Shown: positions 26,200 through 34,833, numbered from the stretch's first letter. The stretch is DNA of 64,000 nucleotides from JADKCZ01 sp963786945 (GCA_963786945.1 CAWBAO010000005.1:124001-188000), one strand, 5' to 3'. A program made the numbers and translations. The notes: generated by a model not told the origin, from the letters alone.

Positions 26200-26475
26200 C
26201 TACCCGCCCGCGACCAGCAGTTCTCGACGTGCCGCCGCCTCGGCGTGGCGTCGCATGGCGGGCAACTCCACCGCCAGGAGTCGCAGCTCCTGCTCCAGCT
26301 CGGGTCCGATGGCCTGGCCAGCCACGAGGCCGTTGCGGGCCCTGGTCACGCGCTCCCGGAAGCGGGAGAGGAGGTCGTGGTAGGTGGCGGCCCGCTCTCG
26401 ACTCTCGGGGCCCACGGCGGCTGCCAGGAGCGGCTCGGCCGCTCGCGCCAACGCCTTGAGCTCCTCGAGGTCCAT
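26200..26475 (-). CDS. Small helical protein, paralogue of 29642-29926
   Basis: This is a 91-residue, charged, Ala/Glu/Arg-rich helical protein that begins MDLEELKALARAAEP. It aligns along its whole length with the 94-residue protein at 29642-29926: EEL, LARAAEPL, RER, ERV/I, ARN, LV, G-A, PELE-ELR, A--LP-M and AE are shared. ATG 26475 is chosen because TACCCT (26482-26487 on this strand) lies 6 nt before it and the paralogue has the same arrangement, which also suggests a leaderless mRNA. The open frame continues upstream through a pirin remnant. No function is known. Confidence 0.75.
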   Translation of the reverse strand: MDLEELKALARAAEPLLAAAVGPESRERAATYHDLLSRFRERVTRARNGLVAGQAIGPELEQELRLLAVELPAMRRHAEAAARRELLVAGG

Positions 26476-26481
26476 CGCTGC

Positions 26482-26487
26482 AGGGTA
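26482..26487 (-). promoter_or_regulatory. TACCCT -10-like box of a leaderless gene
   Basis: TACCCT lies exactly 6 nt before ATG 26475 on the minus strand; the paralogous gene at 29926 has the same hexamer at the same spacing. No Shine-Dalgarno sequence is present. Confidence 0.5.
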
Positions 26488-26549
26488 GGCGCCTGCGAAA
26501 CGGACCGGAAGTCGTGGAGCCGTGGGATGCGTGGCTGTGGGACGGGCGA

Positions 26550-26790
26550 CCACCTGACCGGCGATGACGCGCACCCGGCCGCCGCCCGGAAGTGCGATCT
26601 GCGGGATCTTCGCCGAGGGGATGTCCTGGTGGCGCGGGGCCGTCATCTTGAGCCTCCGCGGCAGGTTCACGCGGATCTGGAAGCCGTCGAGCCGCCTCGG
26701 CCCGGCGTGAGGCATCTCCTCGTGCATGATGCCGCGCCCGCGGTCATCCACTGCAGGTGGCCTGCGCCGAGGGTCCCCGGGTCGAGGGCA
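26550..26790 (-). pseudogene. Pirin remnant, truncated and frameshifted
   Basis: Translation of the minus strand shows the middle of a pirin: HLQWMTAG in one frame, then RGIMHEEMPHAGPRRLDGF, VNLPRRLKMTAPRHQDIP and IALPGGGRVRVIAGQ in another. The two parts join if one base is restored near 26740. The N-terminal iron-binding histidines and the whole C-terminal cupin domain are missing. It is therefore a decayed fragment of about 80 codons; intact pirins have about 230-290 residues. Confidence 0.75.
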
Positions 26791-26889
26791 CGACCTCGGG
26801 AGGCCCTGGCCGGCCCCAGGCGTCGCCGTCGGGCGCCGTCCGGCTGGCGTCGGCTGGCGAGCCCCCCGTGTCGCTGCCCACATGGGACG

Positions 26890-26960
26890 ACACTCACCTA
26901 CTCCAAGTAACTGATTGGATTAGCTTAATTTCCATATTGTCACATAAATAAGTGACACGT
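26890..26960. other. AT-rich intergenic patch with an inverted repeat
   Basis: About 70 bases before the cytochrome gene are strikingly AT-rich for this genome. They contain the inverted repeat TGTCAC (26938-26943) / GTGACA (26952-26957) separated by 8 bases. The size and symmetry suit a dimeric regulator, for example of the CRP/FNR class, although the half-site is not the classic one. The rest of 26791-27071 holds no gene that I can support. Confidence 0.45.
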
Positions 26961-27071
26961 TGCGGGCCGATATCGGCAGAGTGGCCTGCGTCGAGATGCC
27001 GCAGGACCCCAGGGCGGGAAGACGGTCTGGCCCTGGCGGGAGATCACCGATCGCGAAGGAGAGAAGGCCCC

Positions 27072-29171
27072 ATGAACAGAAGATCCATCGCCGCCGCAGT
27101 CACCATCGGAGTCCTGATTGCAGGGTGTGGAGGCTCGGGCGGAAGCGACTCGGCCGACGCGAGCGCCACGGCCGCTGGCCTGGCCGCCGCGGCCGCAAGC
27201 TCGGGGAGCGCCATCGCCGGGGTCGTGAGGGATGCGACCTCGGGAGCCGGCATCGCCGGCGCCGTGGTGGCCGCGGGTGGCCTCTCGACCACCACCGCAC
27301 CGGACGGCGCCTACCGGCTGGCGGAGACCGCCGGGAGCTACACGGTGACCGCGTCGAAGGCCGGCTACGCGACCGCGACGAAGAGCGTGGTGGTGCAGCG
27401 GAAGAAGACCGTCACCGTCGACTGGTCGCTCTCGCCCGCCTGCACGTACACCTACGGTCCGTGGAGCGCGTGCTCCGCGAGCGGCTCGCAGACCCGGCAG
27501 CTCCAGTCCTCGTCGCCGGAGGGGTGCAGCGGGACGCCGGTCCTGACGCAGTCCTGCACCTACGTCCCGCCGACGTCCACCACCACCGCCTTCCGGGTGT
27601 TCGCGAACAACGACCTCGGGATGCACTGCGTCGACAGCAGCTTCGCCGTGTTCTCGATCCTGCCGCCCTACAACGTCGTGGACGCCCAGGTGGTGGCGCT
27701 CCAGAGCTCCGGCAAGCCCGTCGTGCTCGACCCGTCGCGGGTCGACGTCCGCTACTCGGCGGTCGCCGACGCCACCGGCTCGATCAACTCCACCAGCATC
27801 GGGAAGAGCAACTTCTGGGAGTACGCCCTGCCCCTGTACGGCGCGGCGCTGGCGCCGGGCCAGGGCCTCCAGGGGATGTGGATGCCCGGGGACGCCCCCA
27901 CCCAGGCCGGGACGACGCTCGAGTGGGACCTGGCCCTGGGGCTCTTCAAGGCCCCCGGCGTGCCGATCTTCCCGGTGGACGACTCGGGGCAGCTGAACCG
28001 CTACCCGCTGATGCGGTTCTCCGCCTACGACAAGGCCGGCAAGGTGCTCGCGTCCACGGACGTGGTGCTCCCCGTCTCCGAGGAGACCTCGTGCCAGAAC
28101 TGCCACGCCACCGGCAAGGTCGCCGCGCCGGCCGGAGCCCAGGCCTGGTCCACGGACGCCGACCTGGAGTCCCAGGCCCGGCGCAACATCCTCATCCTCC
28201 ACAACGCGCGGACCGGCACCAGCCTCCAGGCCCCGGTCCTCTGCGCGGCCTGCCACTACTCGCCCGCGCTCGACCTCGCCGGGACCGGCCCCTCGGCCGG
28301 CCAGGGCTCGCACCGCACGATGTCGAGCGTGATGCACGCCTTCCACGCCGACAAGATGGCCGGGCTCTCCGACGCCCCGGTCCCGGTCGGCGGGACGGTC
28401 CCGGTGGCGACGCAGCAGTCGTGCTACCAGTGCCACCCGGGGGCCACCACGCAGTGCCTCCGTGGCGCCATGACCACCACGGTCGATTGCCAGAACTGCC
28501 ACGGCACCATGGCGGCGGTGGGCGGGGTGTACCCGCTGCTCGCCGGCGGCAGCATCGACGGCACGAACGACGGCCACCCGCGCCGCCCCTGGCTCGACGT
28601 CCCGCGCTGCCAGAGCTGCCACGCCAATGACGCCATCACGAAGACGTCGCTGGCGAGCGCGCCGCCGCTGGCCGCCGACGGCCTGCGCTTCAACAACGCG
28701 TTCAGGAACGGCGACGCCTCGGCGTCCCCCATCGTCGCGACCAACAGGCGCTTCGCGGAAGAGGACGGCAAGATGTTCCGCAAGAGCAAGGGGCACGGTG
28801 GCCTCGCCTGCGAGGCCTGCCACGGCTCGACGCACGCCATCTGGTCGGCCAACCCGAACGACAACGTGGCCGCGACGCAGCTGCAGGGCCACGCCGGGAC
28901 GATCGGCGAGTGCAGCACCTGCCACCAGGCCCCCCCCACGAACGGGCTCGGCGGCCCGCACGGGATGCACCCGGTCGGCGCCGCCTGGGTGGAGGCCCAC
29001 CACGAGGACACCTTCACCAGCAACCTCGCGGCCTGCCAGGCCTGCCACGGCGTCGACTACCGGGGCACCGTCCTGTCGAGGATGTTCGCGACCCGGACGA
29101 TGGCGGGGAGGACGCTGACGGCGGGCACCGTGGTCGGCTGCTACACCTGCCACAACGGCCCGCATCCGTAG
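27072..29171 (+). CDS. Nine-haem c-type cytochrome lipoprotein with N-terminal adhesive domains
   Basis: This is a 699-residue exported protein. The signal peptide ends in a lipobox (LIAGC), so the protein is probably tethered to the outer membrane. A carboxypeptidase-regulatory/Ig-like domain follows (about 45-115: GVVRDATSGAGIAGAVV, APDGAYRL, ASKAGYA), then a thrombospondin-type-1-like stretch (YGPWSACSASGSQTRQ, about 125-160). The C-terminal half has nine CXXCH haem sites: CQNCH, CAACH, CYQCH, CQNCH, CQSCH, CEACH, CSTCH, CQACH and CYTCH. It probably carries electrons outside the inner membrane, as in metal-reducing bacteria. AAGGAGAGAAGG precedes ATG 27072. It is monocistronic between an AT-rich regulatory patch and a strong hairpin. 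Confidence 0.9.
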   Translation: MNRRSIAAAVTIGVLIAGCGGSGGSDSADASATAAGLAAAAASSGSAIAGVVRDATSGAGIAGAVVAAGGLSTTTAPDGAYRLAETAGSYTVTASKAGYATATKSVVVQRKKTVTVDWSLSPACTYTYGPWSACSASGSQTRQLQSSSPEGCSGTPVLTQSCTYVPPTSTTTAFRVFANNDLGMHCVDSSFAVFSILPPYNVVDAQVVALQSSGKPVVLDPSRVDVRYSAVADATGSINSTSIGKSNFWEYALPLYGAALAPGQGLQGMWMPGDAPTQAGTTLEWDLALGLFKAPGVPIFPVDDSGQLNRYPLMRFSAYDKAGKVLASTDVVLPVSEETSCQNCHATGKVAAPAGAQAWSTDADLESQARRNILILHNARTGTSLQAPVLCAACHYSPALDLAGTGPSAGQGSHRTMSSVMHAFHADKMAGLSDAPVPVGGTVPVATQQSCYQCHPGATTQCLRGAMTTTVDCQNCHGTMAAVGGVYPLLAGGSIDGTNDGHPRRPWLDVPRCQSCHANDAITKTSLASAPPLAADGLRFNNAFRNGDASASPIVATNRRFAEEDGKMFRKSKGHGGLACEACHGSTHAIWSANPNDNVAATQLQGHAGTIGECSTCHQAPPTNGLGGPHGMHPVGAAWVEAHHEDTFTSNLAACQACHGVDYRGTVLSRMFATRTMAGRTLTAGTVVGCYTCHNGPHP

Positions 29172-29185
29172 CTGGAAGATGGTCC

Positions 29186-29214
29186 GGGCGGGCCACGCGC
29201 TCCGTGGCCCGCCC
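29186..29214 (+). terminator. Perfect 12-bp hairpin after the cytochrome gene
   Basis: GGGCGGGCCACG (29186-29197) and CGTGGCCCGCCC (29203-29214) are perfectly complementary around a 5-nt loop, 15 bases after the cytochrome stop. There is no T run, so it is a GC-type terminator or an mRNA-stabilising end. Confidence 0.55.
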
Positions 29215-29303
29215 GTCGGACCGGCTCCCGCCGCCCTCCACCTCGGCCACGGGACTGGACCCGCCACGAGCGTTGCGCCAGCATCCTCGCCGGGAGGTGC
29301 GCC

Positions 29304-29660
29304 GTGCCGGTCTCATGGGTCGAGCATCGCGGGAAGAGCATCCTGTACGTCGACTACCGGGGCCTCGGCTCGACCGAGTGCCTCGTCACGCTCCGCGACC
29401 AGGCCGCCGCGATCGCCGCAGCACCGGAGCCCGTGCTGACCCTGGTGGACGCGAGGGGCGCCAAGTTCGACAGCCAGTTCATGGATGCCGCCAAGGCCCT
29501 CGGGCCGCAGAACTCCACGCGGACCCGGAAGCGCGCCATCGTGGGCGCCGAGGGGCTCAAGGGGCTGCTGCTCGGCTTCTTCAACGTCGTGGCGACGCCC
29601 GTGCCGATGATGCCCTTCAAGACCGTCGACGAGGCGCTGGCCTACCTCACCGAGCCGTGA
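29304..29660 (+). CDS. Small conserved protein, paralogue of 14257-14613
   Basis: This is a 118-residue protein starting VSWVEHRGKSILYVDYRGLG, with the same length as the protein at 14257 and most residues identical (LVDARGAKFDSQFMDAAK, KRAIVGAEG, FFNVVATP). A STAS/SpoIIAA-like alpha/beta fold is possible but not proven. GGGAGGTG precedes the GTG start. Its 3' end overlaps the convergent small gene at 29642 by 19 bases, so the two transcripts can form antisense duplexes. No function is known. Confidence 0.75.
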   Translation: MPVSWVEHRGKSILYVDYRGLGSTECLVTLRDQAAAIAAAPEPVLTLVDARGAKFDSQFMDAAKALGPQNSTRTRKRAIVGAEGLKGLLLGFFNVVATPVPMMPFKTVDEALAYLTEP

Positions 29661-29926
29661 TCGGGAGCGCCCGGCCGTGGCTGGGCGGCAGGCTCGGCCC
29701 GGTGCAGCATGTCCGGCAGCGCCTCGGCGACGAACCGCAGCTCCAGCTCCAGCTCGGGCTCGACGGCACGGCCCAGCACCAGCCGGTTGCGGGCGCTGAC
29801 GATGCGCTCGAGGAAGCGGAAGAGGAGGGCCCGGTAGGCGAGCCGCTCGCGGCCGTCGAGGGCCACGGAGGCGGCCGAGAGCGGCTCTGCCGCGCGCGCC
29901 AGGCTCCGTAGCTCCTCGACCGTCAT
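29642..29926 (-). CDS. Small helical protein, paralogue of 26200-26475
   Basis: This is a 94-residue, charged helical protein beginning MTVEELRSLARAAEPL, homologous over its length to the 91-residue protein at 26200. TACCCT (29933-29938 on this strand) is 6 nt before the ATG with no Shine-Dalgarno sequence, the same leaderless-type arrangement as its paralogue. The last 15 residues differ and look like drift. It overlaps the end of the convergent gene 29304-29660. Function unknown. Confidence 0.75.
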   Translation of the reverse strand: MTVEELRSLARAAEPLSAASVALDGRERLAYRALLFRFLERIVSARNRLVLGRAVEPELELELRFVAEALPDMLHRAEPAAQPRPGAPDHGSVR

Positions 29927-30081
29927 GCTTCGAGGGTAGGCGATTCCACCGTCGACCGGCAGTCACAGGATTGCGGGATGCGTGGTGGTGCGACGCAGGC
30001 CTACCCGGCGCGCCGGTGCCCGCCTGCGGCCCCAGGACGCCATCACCACGGAGGAGAAGAGACGGTGCCCCTCGCCACGAG

Positions 30082-30510
30082 CTACGGCTGGAGCGCCGCC
30101 TTCACCGACATGGGGATCTTCAGCGCCGACGAGATCGGGCAGCCGTTCTTCGCGTCCTCGGCGGCCTTCGCGAAGGCCGCCTCGTCGATCCCCGGGACCC
30201 AGCCCTTCACCTCGAGCGCGCTCGACTTCACCTCGAACCCGCCGCCTTGCTTGGGGCCGAACTCCACCACGCAGCTCGTCTCCAGCCGCCGGGCCGGGTG
30301 GCCGCCCGTGGCCAGGCCGTGGGAGAGCGCCATGGAGAAGCAGCTCGCGTGCGAGGCCGCCAGCAGCTCCTCCGGAGTGGTCGCTCCGGTGCCCTCGGTG
30401 CGCGCCTTCCAGGTCAAGCCAGCGTCGCGGAAGATGCCGCTCGCTGCGCTGGTCTTGCCCTTGCCCGACAGCAGATCTCCCTCCCACTGCGCCATGGCAC
30501 GGCTCTGCAT
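30082..30510 (-). CDS. OsmC/Ohr-family peroxiredoxin
   Basis: This is a 142-residue OsmC-type thiol peroxidase that reduces organic hydroperoxides. The conserved first Cys lies in ASHASCFSMALS and the second in KNGCPISSAL, near residues 60 and 125. TTPEELLAASHASC and RRLETSC are typical of the OsmC subgroup. GGAGGTCAC just before ATG 30510 fixes the start; the frame is open much further upstream but without family residues. It faces away from the neighbouring small genes and lies downstream of the quinone-oxidoreductase-like gene on the same strand, with a 167-base gap. Confidence 0.9.
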   Translation of the reverse strand: MQSRAMAQWEGDLLSGKGKTSAASGIFRDAGLTWKARTEGTGATTPEELLAASHASCFSMALSHGLATGGHPARRLETSCVVEFGPKQGGGFEVKSSALEVKGWVPGIDEAAFAKAAEDAKNGCPISSALKIPMSVKAALQP

Positions 30511-30677
30511 GATGTGACCTCCCCAGGAGTGTGACGAAAATCTGGCCCGGGCGGCCAGCCAATGCAACCGGGATTCTCGGTGCGCCCGGATCCATGTCCC
30601 AAGTGGGGCGCACGAGCCGAACCTCGCCGACCGGCCGCCGCCCGCCGGCGTGAACGCATCGGGCCTGGCTGACGCCT

Positions 30678-31652
30678 TCACACCGTGATGACGACCTTCC
30701 CTCGTGAGTGCCCCTCTCCGAAATGGCGGAGCGCCTCGGGGACCCGGTTCAGCGGGTACACCTCTCCGACGACCGGCGTGACCTCCCCGGATTCCATCAG
30801 CTCCTTCAAGACCAGCAGGTCGGCCTGGCAGGGCGACTCCGCGCATGCGTGAATCCGCTGGGACACCACCAGCGAGAGGAGAGGCGCCTCGATGAGCAGG
30901 ACGCCGGTGCTGGCGATCCAGCGCTTGTGGAACTGGCCGCCGTTGGGCACCAGCGTCCCCTTCGGGCTCAGCGCGCGCAGGAGGCGCGGGAGCGAGTGCT
31001 GCAGCACGTTGTCGAAGACCAAATCGTAGCGCTCCTCGCCCTGGGTGAAGTCCACCTGCGTATAGTCGATGACGTGGAGGGCGCCCAGGGAGCGGACCAG
31101 CTCCACCTTCGACGGGCTGCACACCCCTGTCACTTCTGCGCCCAGCGACCTGGCGATCTGCACGGCGAACGTTCCGATGCCTCCGCCGGCGCCGACGATC
31201 AGCACCCTCTGTCCGGGCTTCAGCCGGCCCGTGTCGCGGAGCCCGTGCAGGGCGGTGAGCCCGGACATGGGGACGGCCGCGGCCTGCTCGAAGGTGACGC
31301 TGGCCGGCTTCGGCACCAGGTGCTCCGCGGGCGCGGCCGCAAACTCGGCGAAGGTGCCCGAGGCGCCCCGGCCGAAGACCTCGTCCCCGACCCGGAGCCG
31401 CGTCACGTTCTTGCCGACCGCCTCGACCGTGCCCGCCAGGTCGGTGCCCCGTACGCCGTTCCTCGGCCTGCGAAGCCCGAACGCCGCGCGGACGATGTAG
31501 GGCACCCCATGGACGGCGGCCCAGTCCGGTGGGTTCACGGCGGCCGCGCGAACGCGCACGAGCACCTGGTCCTCGGTGAAGGAAGGCCTGTCGATCTCCC
31601 GGAGCTCCAGGACCTCGGGTGGGCCGTATGCGTCGTGGACCATCGCCTTCAT
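30678..31652 (-). CDS. NADPH-dependent quinone oxidoreductase-like MDR protein
   Basis: This is a 324-residue medium-chain dehydrogenase/reductase without the structural-zinc cysteines, the type called zeta-crystallin or quinone oxidoreductase. VRVRAAAVNPPDWAAVHG and RGTDLAGTVEAVGKNVTRLRVGDEVFG form the catalytic domain, and VLIVGAGGGIGTFAVQIARSLGAEV is the cofactor-binding Rossmann motif. It would reduce quinones or enones with NADPH. AGGAGG immediately before ATG 31652 sets the start. A 261-base gap with no other gene separates it from the divergent SDR gene at 31914. Confidence 0.88.
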   Translation of the reverse strand: MKAMVHDAYGPPEVLELREIDRPSFTEDQVLVRVRAAAVNPPDWAAVHGVPYIVRAAFGLRRPRNGVRGTDLAGTVEAVGKNVTRLRVGDEVFGRGASGTFAEFAAAPAEHLVPKPASVTFEQAAAVPMSGLTALHGLRDTGRLKPGQRVLIVGAGGGIGTFAVQIARSLGAEVTGVCSPSKVELVRSLGALHVIDYTQVDFTQGEERYDLVFDNVLQHSLPRLLRALSPKGTLVPNGGQFHKRWIASTGVLLIEAPLLSLVVSQRIHACAESPCQADLLVLKELMESGEVTPVVGEVYPLNRVPEALRHFGEGHSRGKVVITV

Positions 31653-31913
31653 CCTGGCCTCCTGACGGCCCCGGTCGCCGTCGATCCCGCCCGACGACCT
31701 CGCGCCAGCCGCCTCCTGGGCCATCGAGCTTGCCCGATGGGGTGGAGGATCAGCGCTCACCCCCTCTGCGGCGGATCGCCGCGCTGCCAGCCTGTACGCT
31801 GCGTGCTACGCCGTCGGGCGGGCCGTCCTCGTCTCGCGCAGCCGGCTGCCAGGTCGTCCTGGACTGGTCGCCAGCGTGCGTCGAGCGCGAGGCATCCAGG
31901 AGGAGACCACGCC

Positions 31914-32663
31914 ATGCCCGGACAGCCGACCGTGCTCCTCGTTGGCGGCACGGGACGAACCGGCCGGCGCGTCCTGGAGCAGCTCGTCGCCCGCGGCGTG
32001 GGCGTCCGGGCCATCGTTCGATCCACCCGGGGTCTCACGCCGGGGATCGCGGGGAGCCCCGGCGTGACCCTGGTCGAGGCCGACCTGCTCTCCCTCTCCG
32101 ACCGGGACCTGCAGGACCACCTCCGCGGGTGCGACGCCGTCATCTCGTGCCTCGGTCACGTCCTCAGCATCAAGGGCGTCCTGGGGCCGCCGCGCGACCT
32201 CGTCACGCGGGCCACCACCAGGCTGTGCCGGGCGATCGAGGCGCTGCGCCCCAGCAGGCCGATCAGGTTCATCCTCATGAGCAGCGTGTCGGTCCAGCGT
32301 CCGGGCGGGCTCGACACCCGCCGCGGGGCGCTCGAGAGGGCGCTGGTGTGGCTGCTCCGCGGCGTGCTCCCGCCGGCGAAGGACAACCAGCAGGCCGCCG
32401 ACTTCCTCGAGGAGCGCATCGGGCTGGCCAATCCGTTCGTGCAGTGGACCGTGGTCCGCCCCGACACGCTGCTGGAAGGCGAGGTCTCCGGGTACACGGT
32501 GCACGAGGGGCTCGTGAACGGCCTCTTCGCCCCCGGCCAGACCACCATGGCCAACGTGGCGCACTTCATGTGTGAGCTGGTGACCAGCCCGAAGACGTGG
32601 GCGGACTGGAAGGGGAAGTCCCCGGTGGTCGTCAATGCGGCTCCGGACCGGGCCGTGGCCTGA
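31914..32663 (+). CDS. NmrA/SDR-like NAD(P)-binding protein
   Basis: This is a 249-residue atypical short-chain dehydrogenase. The N-terminus LLVGGTGRTGRRVLEQLVARG is the dinucleotide-binding loop, followed by VRAIVRS with arginines that favour NADP. It lacks an obvious YxxxK catalytic pair, as do NmrA-like sensors and flavin-reductase-like members, so it may be a redox sensor or a reductase of unknown substrate. AGGAGG (31898-31904) lies before ATG 31914. Divergent from the quinone-oxidoreductase-like gene, it may share its control region. Confidence 0.82.
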   Translation: MPGQPTVLLVGGTGRTGRRVLEQLVARGVGVRAIVRSTRGLTPGIAGSPGVTLVEADLLSLSDRDLQDHLRGCDAVISCLGHVLSIKGVLGPPRDLVTRATTRLCRAIEALRPSRPIRFILMSSVSVQRPGGLDTRRGALERALVWLLRGVLPPAKDNQQAADFLEERIGLANPFVQWTVVRPDTLLEGEVSGYTVHEGLVNGLFAPGQTTMANVAHFMCELVTSPKTWADWKGKSPVVVNAAPDRAVA

Positions 32664-32782
32664 GCGGCGAGACGGCTCGCGGTGGGGACGGGTGACGCGG
32701 TGGGCAGACGGCGGCGCGGGGCTTGCCCTGGCCCAGGGCCTCGAGGCCCATGACCGGGTGCGGTACGGCTGCACCGCGCCGG

Positions 32783-33541
32783 TCAGGTGCGGCCGCGGAT
32801 GGCGAGCGCGCGAGCGGACAGCGTGAAGGCGCCCGAGGGCCGGCCAAGGGCCCCGTGGCAGGCCTCGCGGATCCGGGCCTGGTCCGCCTCCGGCCGGGTC
32901 GCGAGGTAGGCGCCCGGGGGCCCGACCCCGAGGGTGATCGTCTCCCAGAAGTCGTCGTACCCTTCGTAGCGCGCGTCGACGTCGATGACCCCGGCCTCGA
33001 CGTCGCGGAGCCCGGCCCCGCGCCAGAGCCCGAGGAGCGCGTCGCTCCGCCGGTAGGGGAGGCGGGCGTCGTCGGGTGCCGCGGGGTCGAAGCGGAGGGC
33101 CGCCTGCCAGAAGGCGCGCGCCAGGTCGAAGCCGTCCGCGTCCCAGGTGCAGGCGGCCACCGTGCCGCCGGGCCTCACCACGCGGATCGCCTCCGCCACC
33201 GTCCGGGGCGCGTCCCTCACGAACGAGAGCACCAGCTGGGAGAGGGCCGCCGTGAACGAGGCGTCCGGGAACGGCAGCGCCTCTGCGCCCGCCTGCCGGA
33301 CGTCCGCGCCCGGGACACGCGCGCGGCACGCCGCCACGAACGGCTCGGAGGGATCCACCGCGGCGACGGCCGCCGGCCCGAAGCGGCTCGCCATCACCTC
33401 GGTGAGGGGCCCGGGGCCGCAGCCCAGCTCGATGACCGGGCCGGCGGCGACGCCGGCAAAGTCGAGGAAGAGCGGGGCGAGGGGGCGCGAGTAGCGTCCC
33501 ATGAAGCGGTCGTAGGACTCACCGGCGACGGCGAAGCTCAT
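32783..33541 (-). CDS. Class I SAM-dependent methyltransferase
   Basis: This is a 252-residue methyltransferase of the UbiE/Methyltransf_11 type. VIELGCGPGPLTEVM is the SAM-binding motif I, AAVDPSEPFVAA is motif II, and GAEALPFPDASFTAALSQLVLSFV covers motifs post-II and IV. The substrate is unknown; small molecules or lipids are usual. Its ATG overlaps the stop of the upstream sensor kinase by 4 bases, so the two are probably cotranslated, although a functional connection is not clear. Confidence 0.85.
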   Translation of the reverse strand: MSFAVAGESYDRFMGRYSRPLAPLFLDFAGVAAGPVIELGCGPGPLTEVMASRFGPAAVAAVDPSEPFVAACRARVPGADVRQAGAEALPFPDASFTAALSQLVLSFVRDAPRTVAEAIRVVRPGGTVAACTWDADGFDLARAFWQAALRFDPAAPDDARLPYRRSDALLGLWRGAGLRDVEAGVIDVDARYEGYDDFWETITLGVGPPGAYLATRPEADQARIREACHGALGRPSGAFTLSARALAIRGRT

Positions 33542-34707
33542 GGAGGGCTCTTAGCGGGTGCATCGGCCGGGCGCACGACCCTCGGGAGCCGGAAGGTGAA
33601 GGTGGTGCCGGCGGCGTGGGAGGACGCCTCGACCGTCCCCCCGTGTGCCCTCGCGATCTCCCGCACGATGTAGAGGCCGAGCCCCAGCCCGGCCCCTGGA
33701 GCGCCGTCCATCGGGGGCCGCTTGAAGGGCTCGAAGAGGTCCGGGATCGCCTCGGGCGGGAGGCGGCCGGCGTTCGAGACGACGATCTCGACGTCCTCTC
33801 CGCGCCGGCGCGCCGAGACGCGCACCGGATGGCCAGCGGCCCCGTGCACGAGCGCGTTGGCGAGAAGGTTGCCCAGCGCCTGGGCGACGCGGTCCCGATC
33901 CCAGCTCACCGGGAGCGGGCCTTCGATCTCGAGCTGGACCTGGCGTCCCGGCATGGCCGCGAGCGCGTCGTCCGCCGCACGCTGGCAGAGCTCACCGGCG
34001 TCGGCGGCCGCTGGCACGGTCGGGATGCCCTGGCCCAGCCGCAGGCGCGCGACGTCGAGCAGCGTGCTGACCAGCGACTCCATGGCGTTCACGGCCCTGG
34101 TGCACCGCTCCAGGGCGCGGTGCGGGTCCGGAATGTTGCCGCGCATCAGCATCTCGACGCTGGCACGGACGACCGCCGTGGGCTGTCGCAGGTCGTGTCC
34201 CAGGATCGCCATGAAGCGCTCCAGGGTGGCGCGCGCCTCCACCTGCGCCGTGATGTCGTTGAAGATGACCGCGAAGTAGCCGCGCGCGGGCGAGTAGGCC
34301 TTCACGTCATACCAACGGTGAAGCGCGGCCGAGTACTGCTCGAACCGGACCGGCTCTCCGGCCATCGCCACGCGGCCGTAGGTGCCGATCCAGTCGGCGG
34401 GGTCCTGCGCGATGCCCGGGAGCACCTCCGTGACGCGACGGCCCAGGATCGCCTCCCGGGCGAGGCCGGTCTGCGCCTCGAACGCGCCGTTGACCTCGAG
34501 GAACACGTAGTCCACGGGGTGGCCGGCCGCATCCACCACCAGCTCGTGCAGGGCGATCCCGCTCGGCGCGTTCTCGATGAGCAGCCGGAGCCGGGCCTCG
34601 GACGGCGGCAGCGGGGGAAAGGACGGCTCGCGCGGCGGTCCAGGGCGTTCGCCGCCGGCCTCGCCGACTGGGAACTCTGGAATTCTGGACTGATCGCCGA
34701 CCGACAT
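33538..34707 (-). CDS. PAS-domain sensor histidine kinase (soluble)
   Basis: This is a 389-residue kinase with no transmembrane segment. One PAS domain (about 40-165) is followed by a dimerisation/phosphoacceptor helix with GHDLRQPTAVVRAS (His near residue 183). A HATPase domain comes next, with NLLANALVHG (N box), VSNAGRLPP (G1) and GAGLGLGLYIVREIA (G2). It probably phosphorylates a response regulator encoded elsewhere, since none is adjacent. The stimulus would be intracellular. It is the first gene of a two-gene unit with the methyltransferase. Confidence 0.9.
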   Translation of the reverse strand: MSVGDQSRIPEFPVGEAGGERPGPPREPSFPPLPPSEARLRLLIENAPSGIALHELVVDAAGHPVDYVFLEVNGAFEAQTGLAREAILGRRVTEVLPGIAQDPADWIGTYGRVAMAGEPVRFEQYSAALHRWYDVKAYSPARGYFAVIFNDITAQVEARATLERFMAILGHDLRQPTAVVRASVEMLMRGNIPDPHRALERCTRAVNAMESLVSTLLDVARLRLGQGIPTVPAAADAGELCQRAADDALAAMPGRQVQLEIEGPLPVSWDRDRVAQALGNLLANALVHGAAGHPVRVSARRRGEDVEIVVSNAGRLPPEAIPDLFEPFKRPPMDGAPGAGLGLGLYIVREIARAHGGTVEASSHAAGTTFTFRLPRVVRPADAPAKSPP

Positions 34708-34833
34708 GGGGCCCCGTCGAAACCGAGGCTATCGCGTCTCGCACCGGTCCGTCCCCCTGGCCGACTGCCCCAGAAGGGGCAGCGAGCATGCCTTCGGTGC
34801 GGGGCGAGCAGGGTCGAGCGGCGACTCCAGCGG

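Noticed and set aside
26940..29267. A 775-residue frame antisense to the cytochrome
   Set aside because: The nine CXXCH sites, lipobox and ribosome site on the plus strand are decisive; the antisense frame has none.
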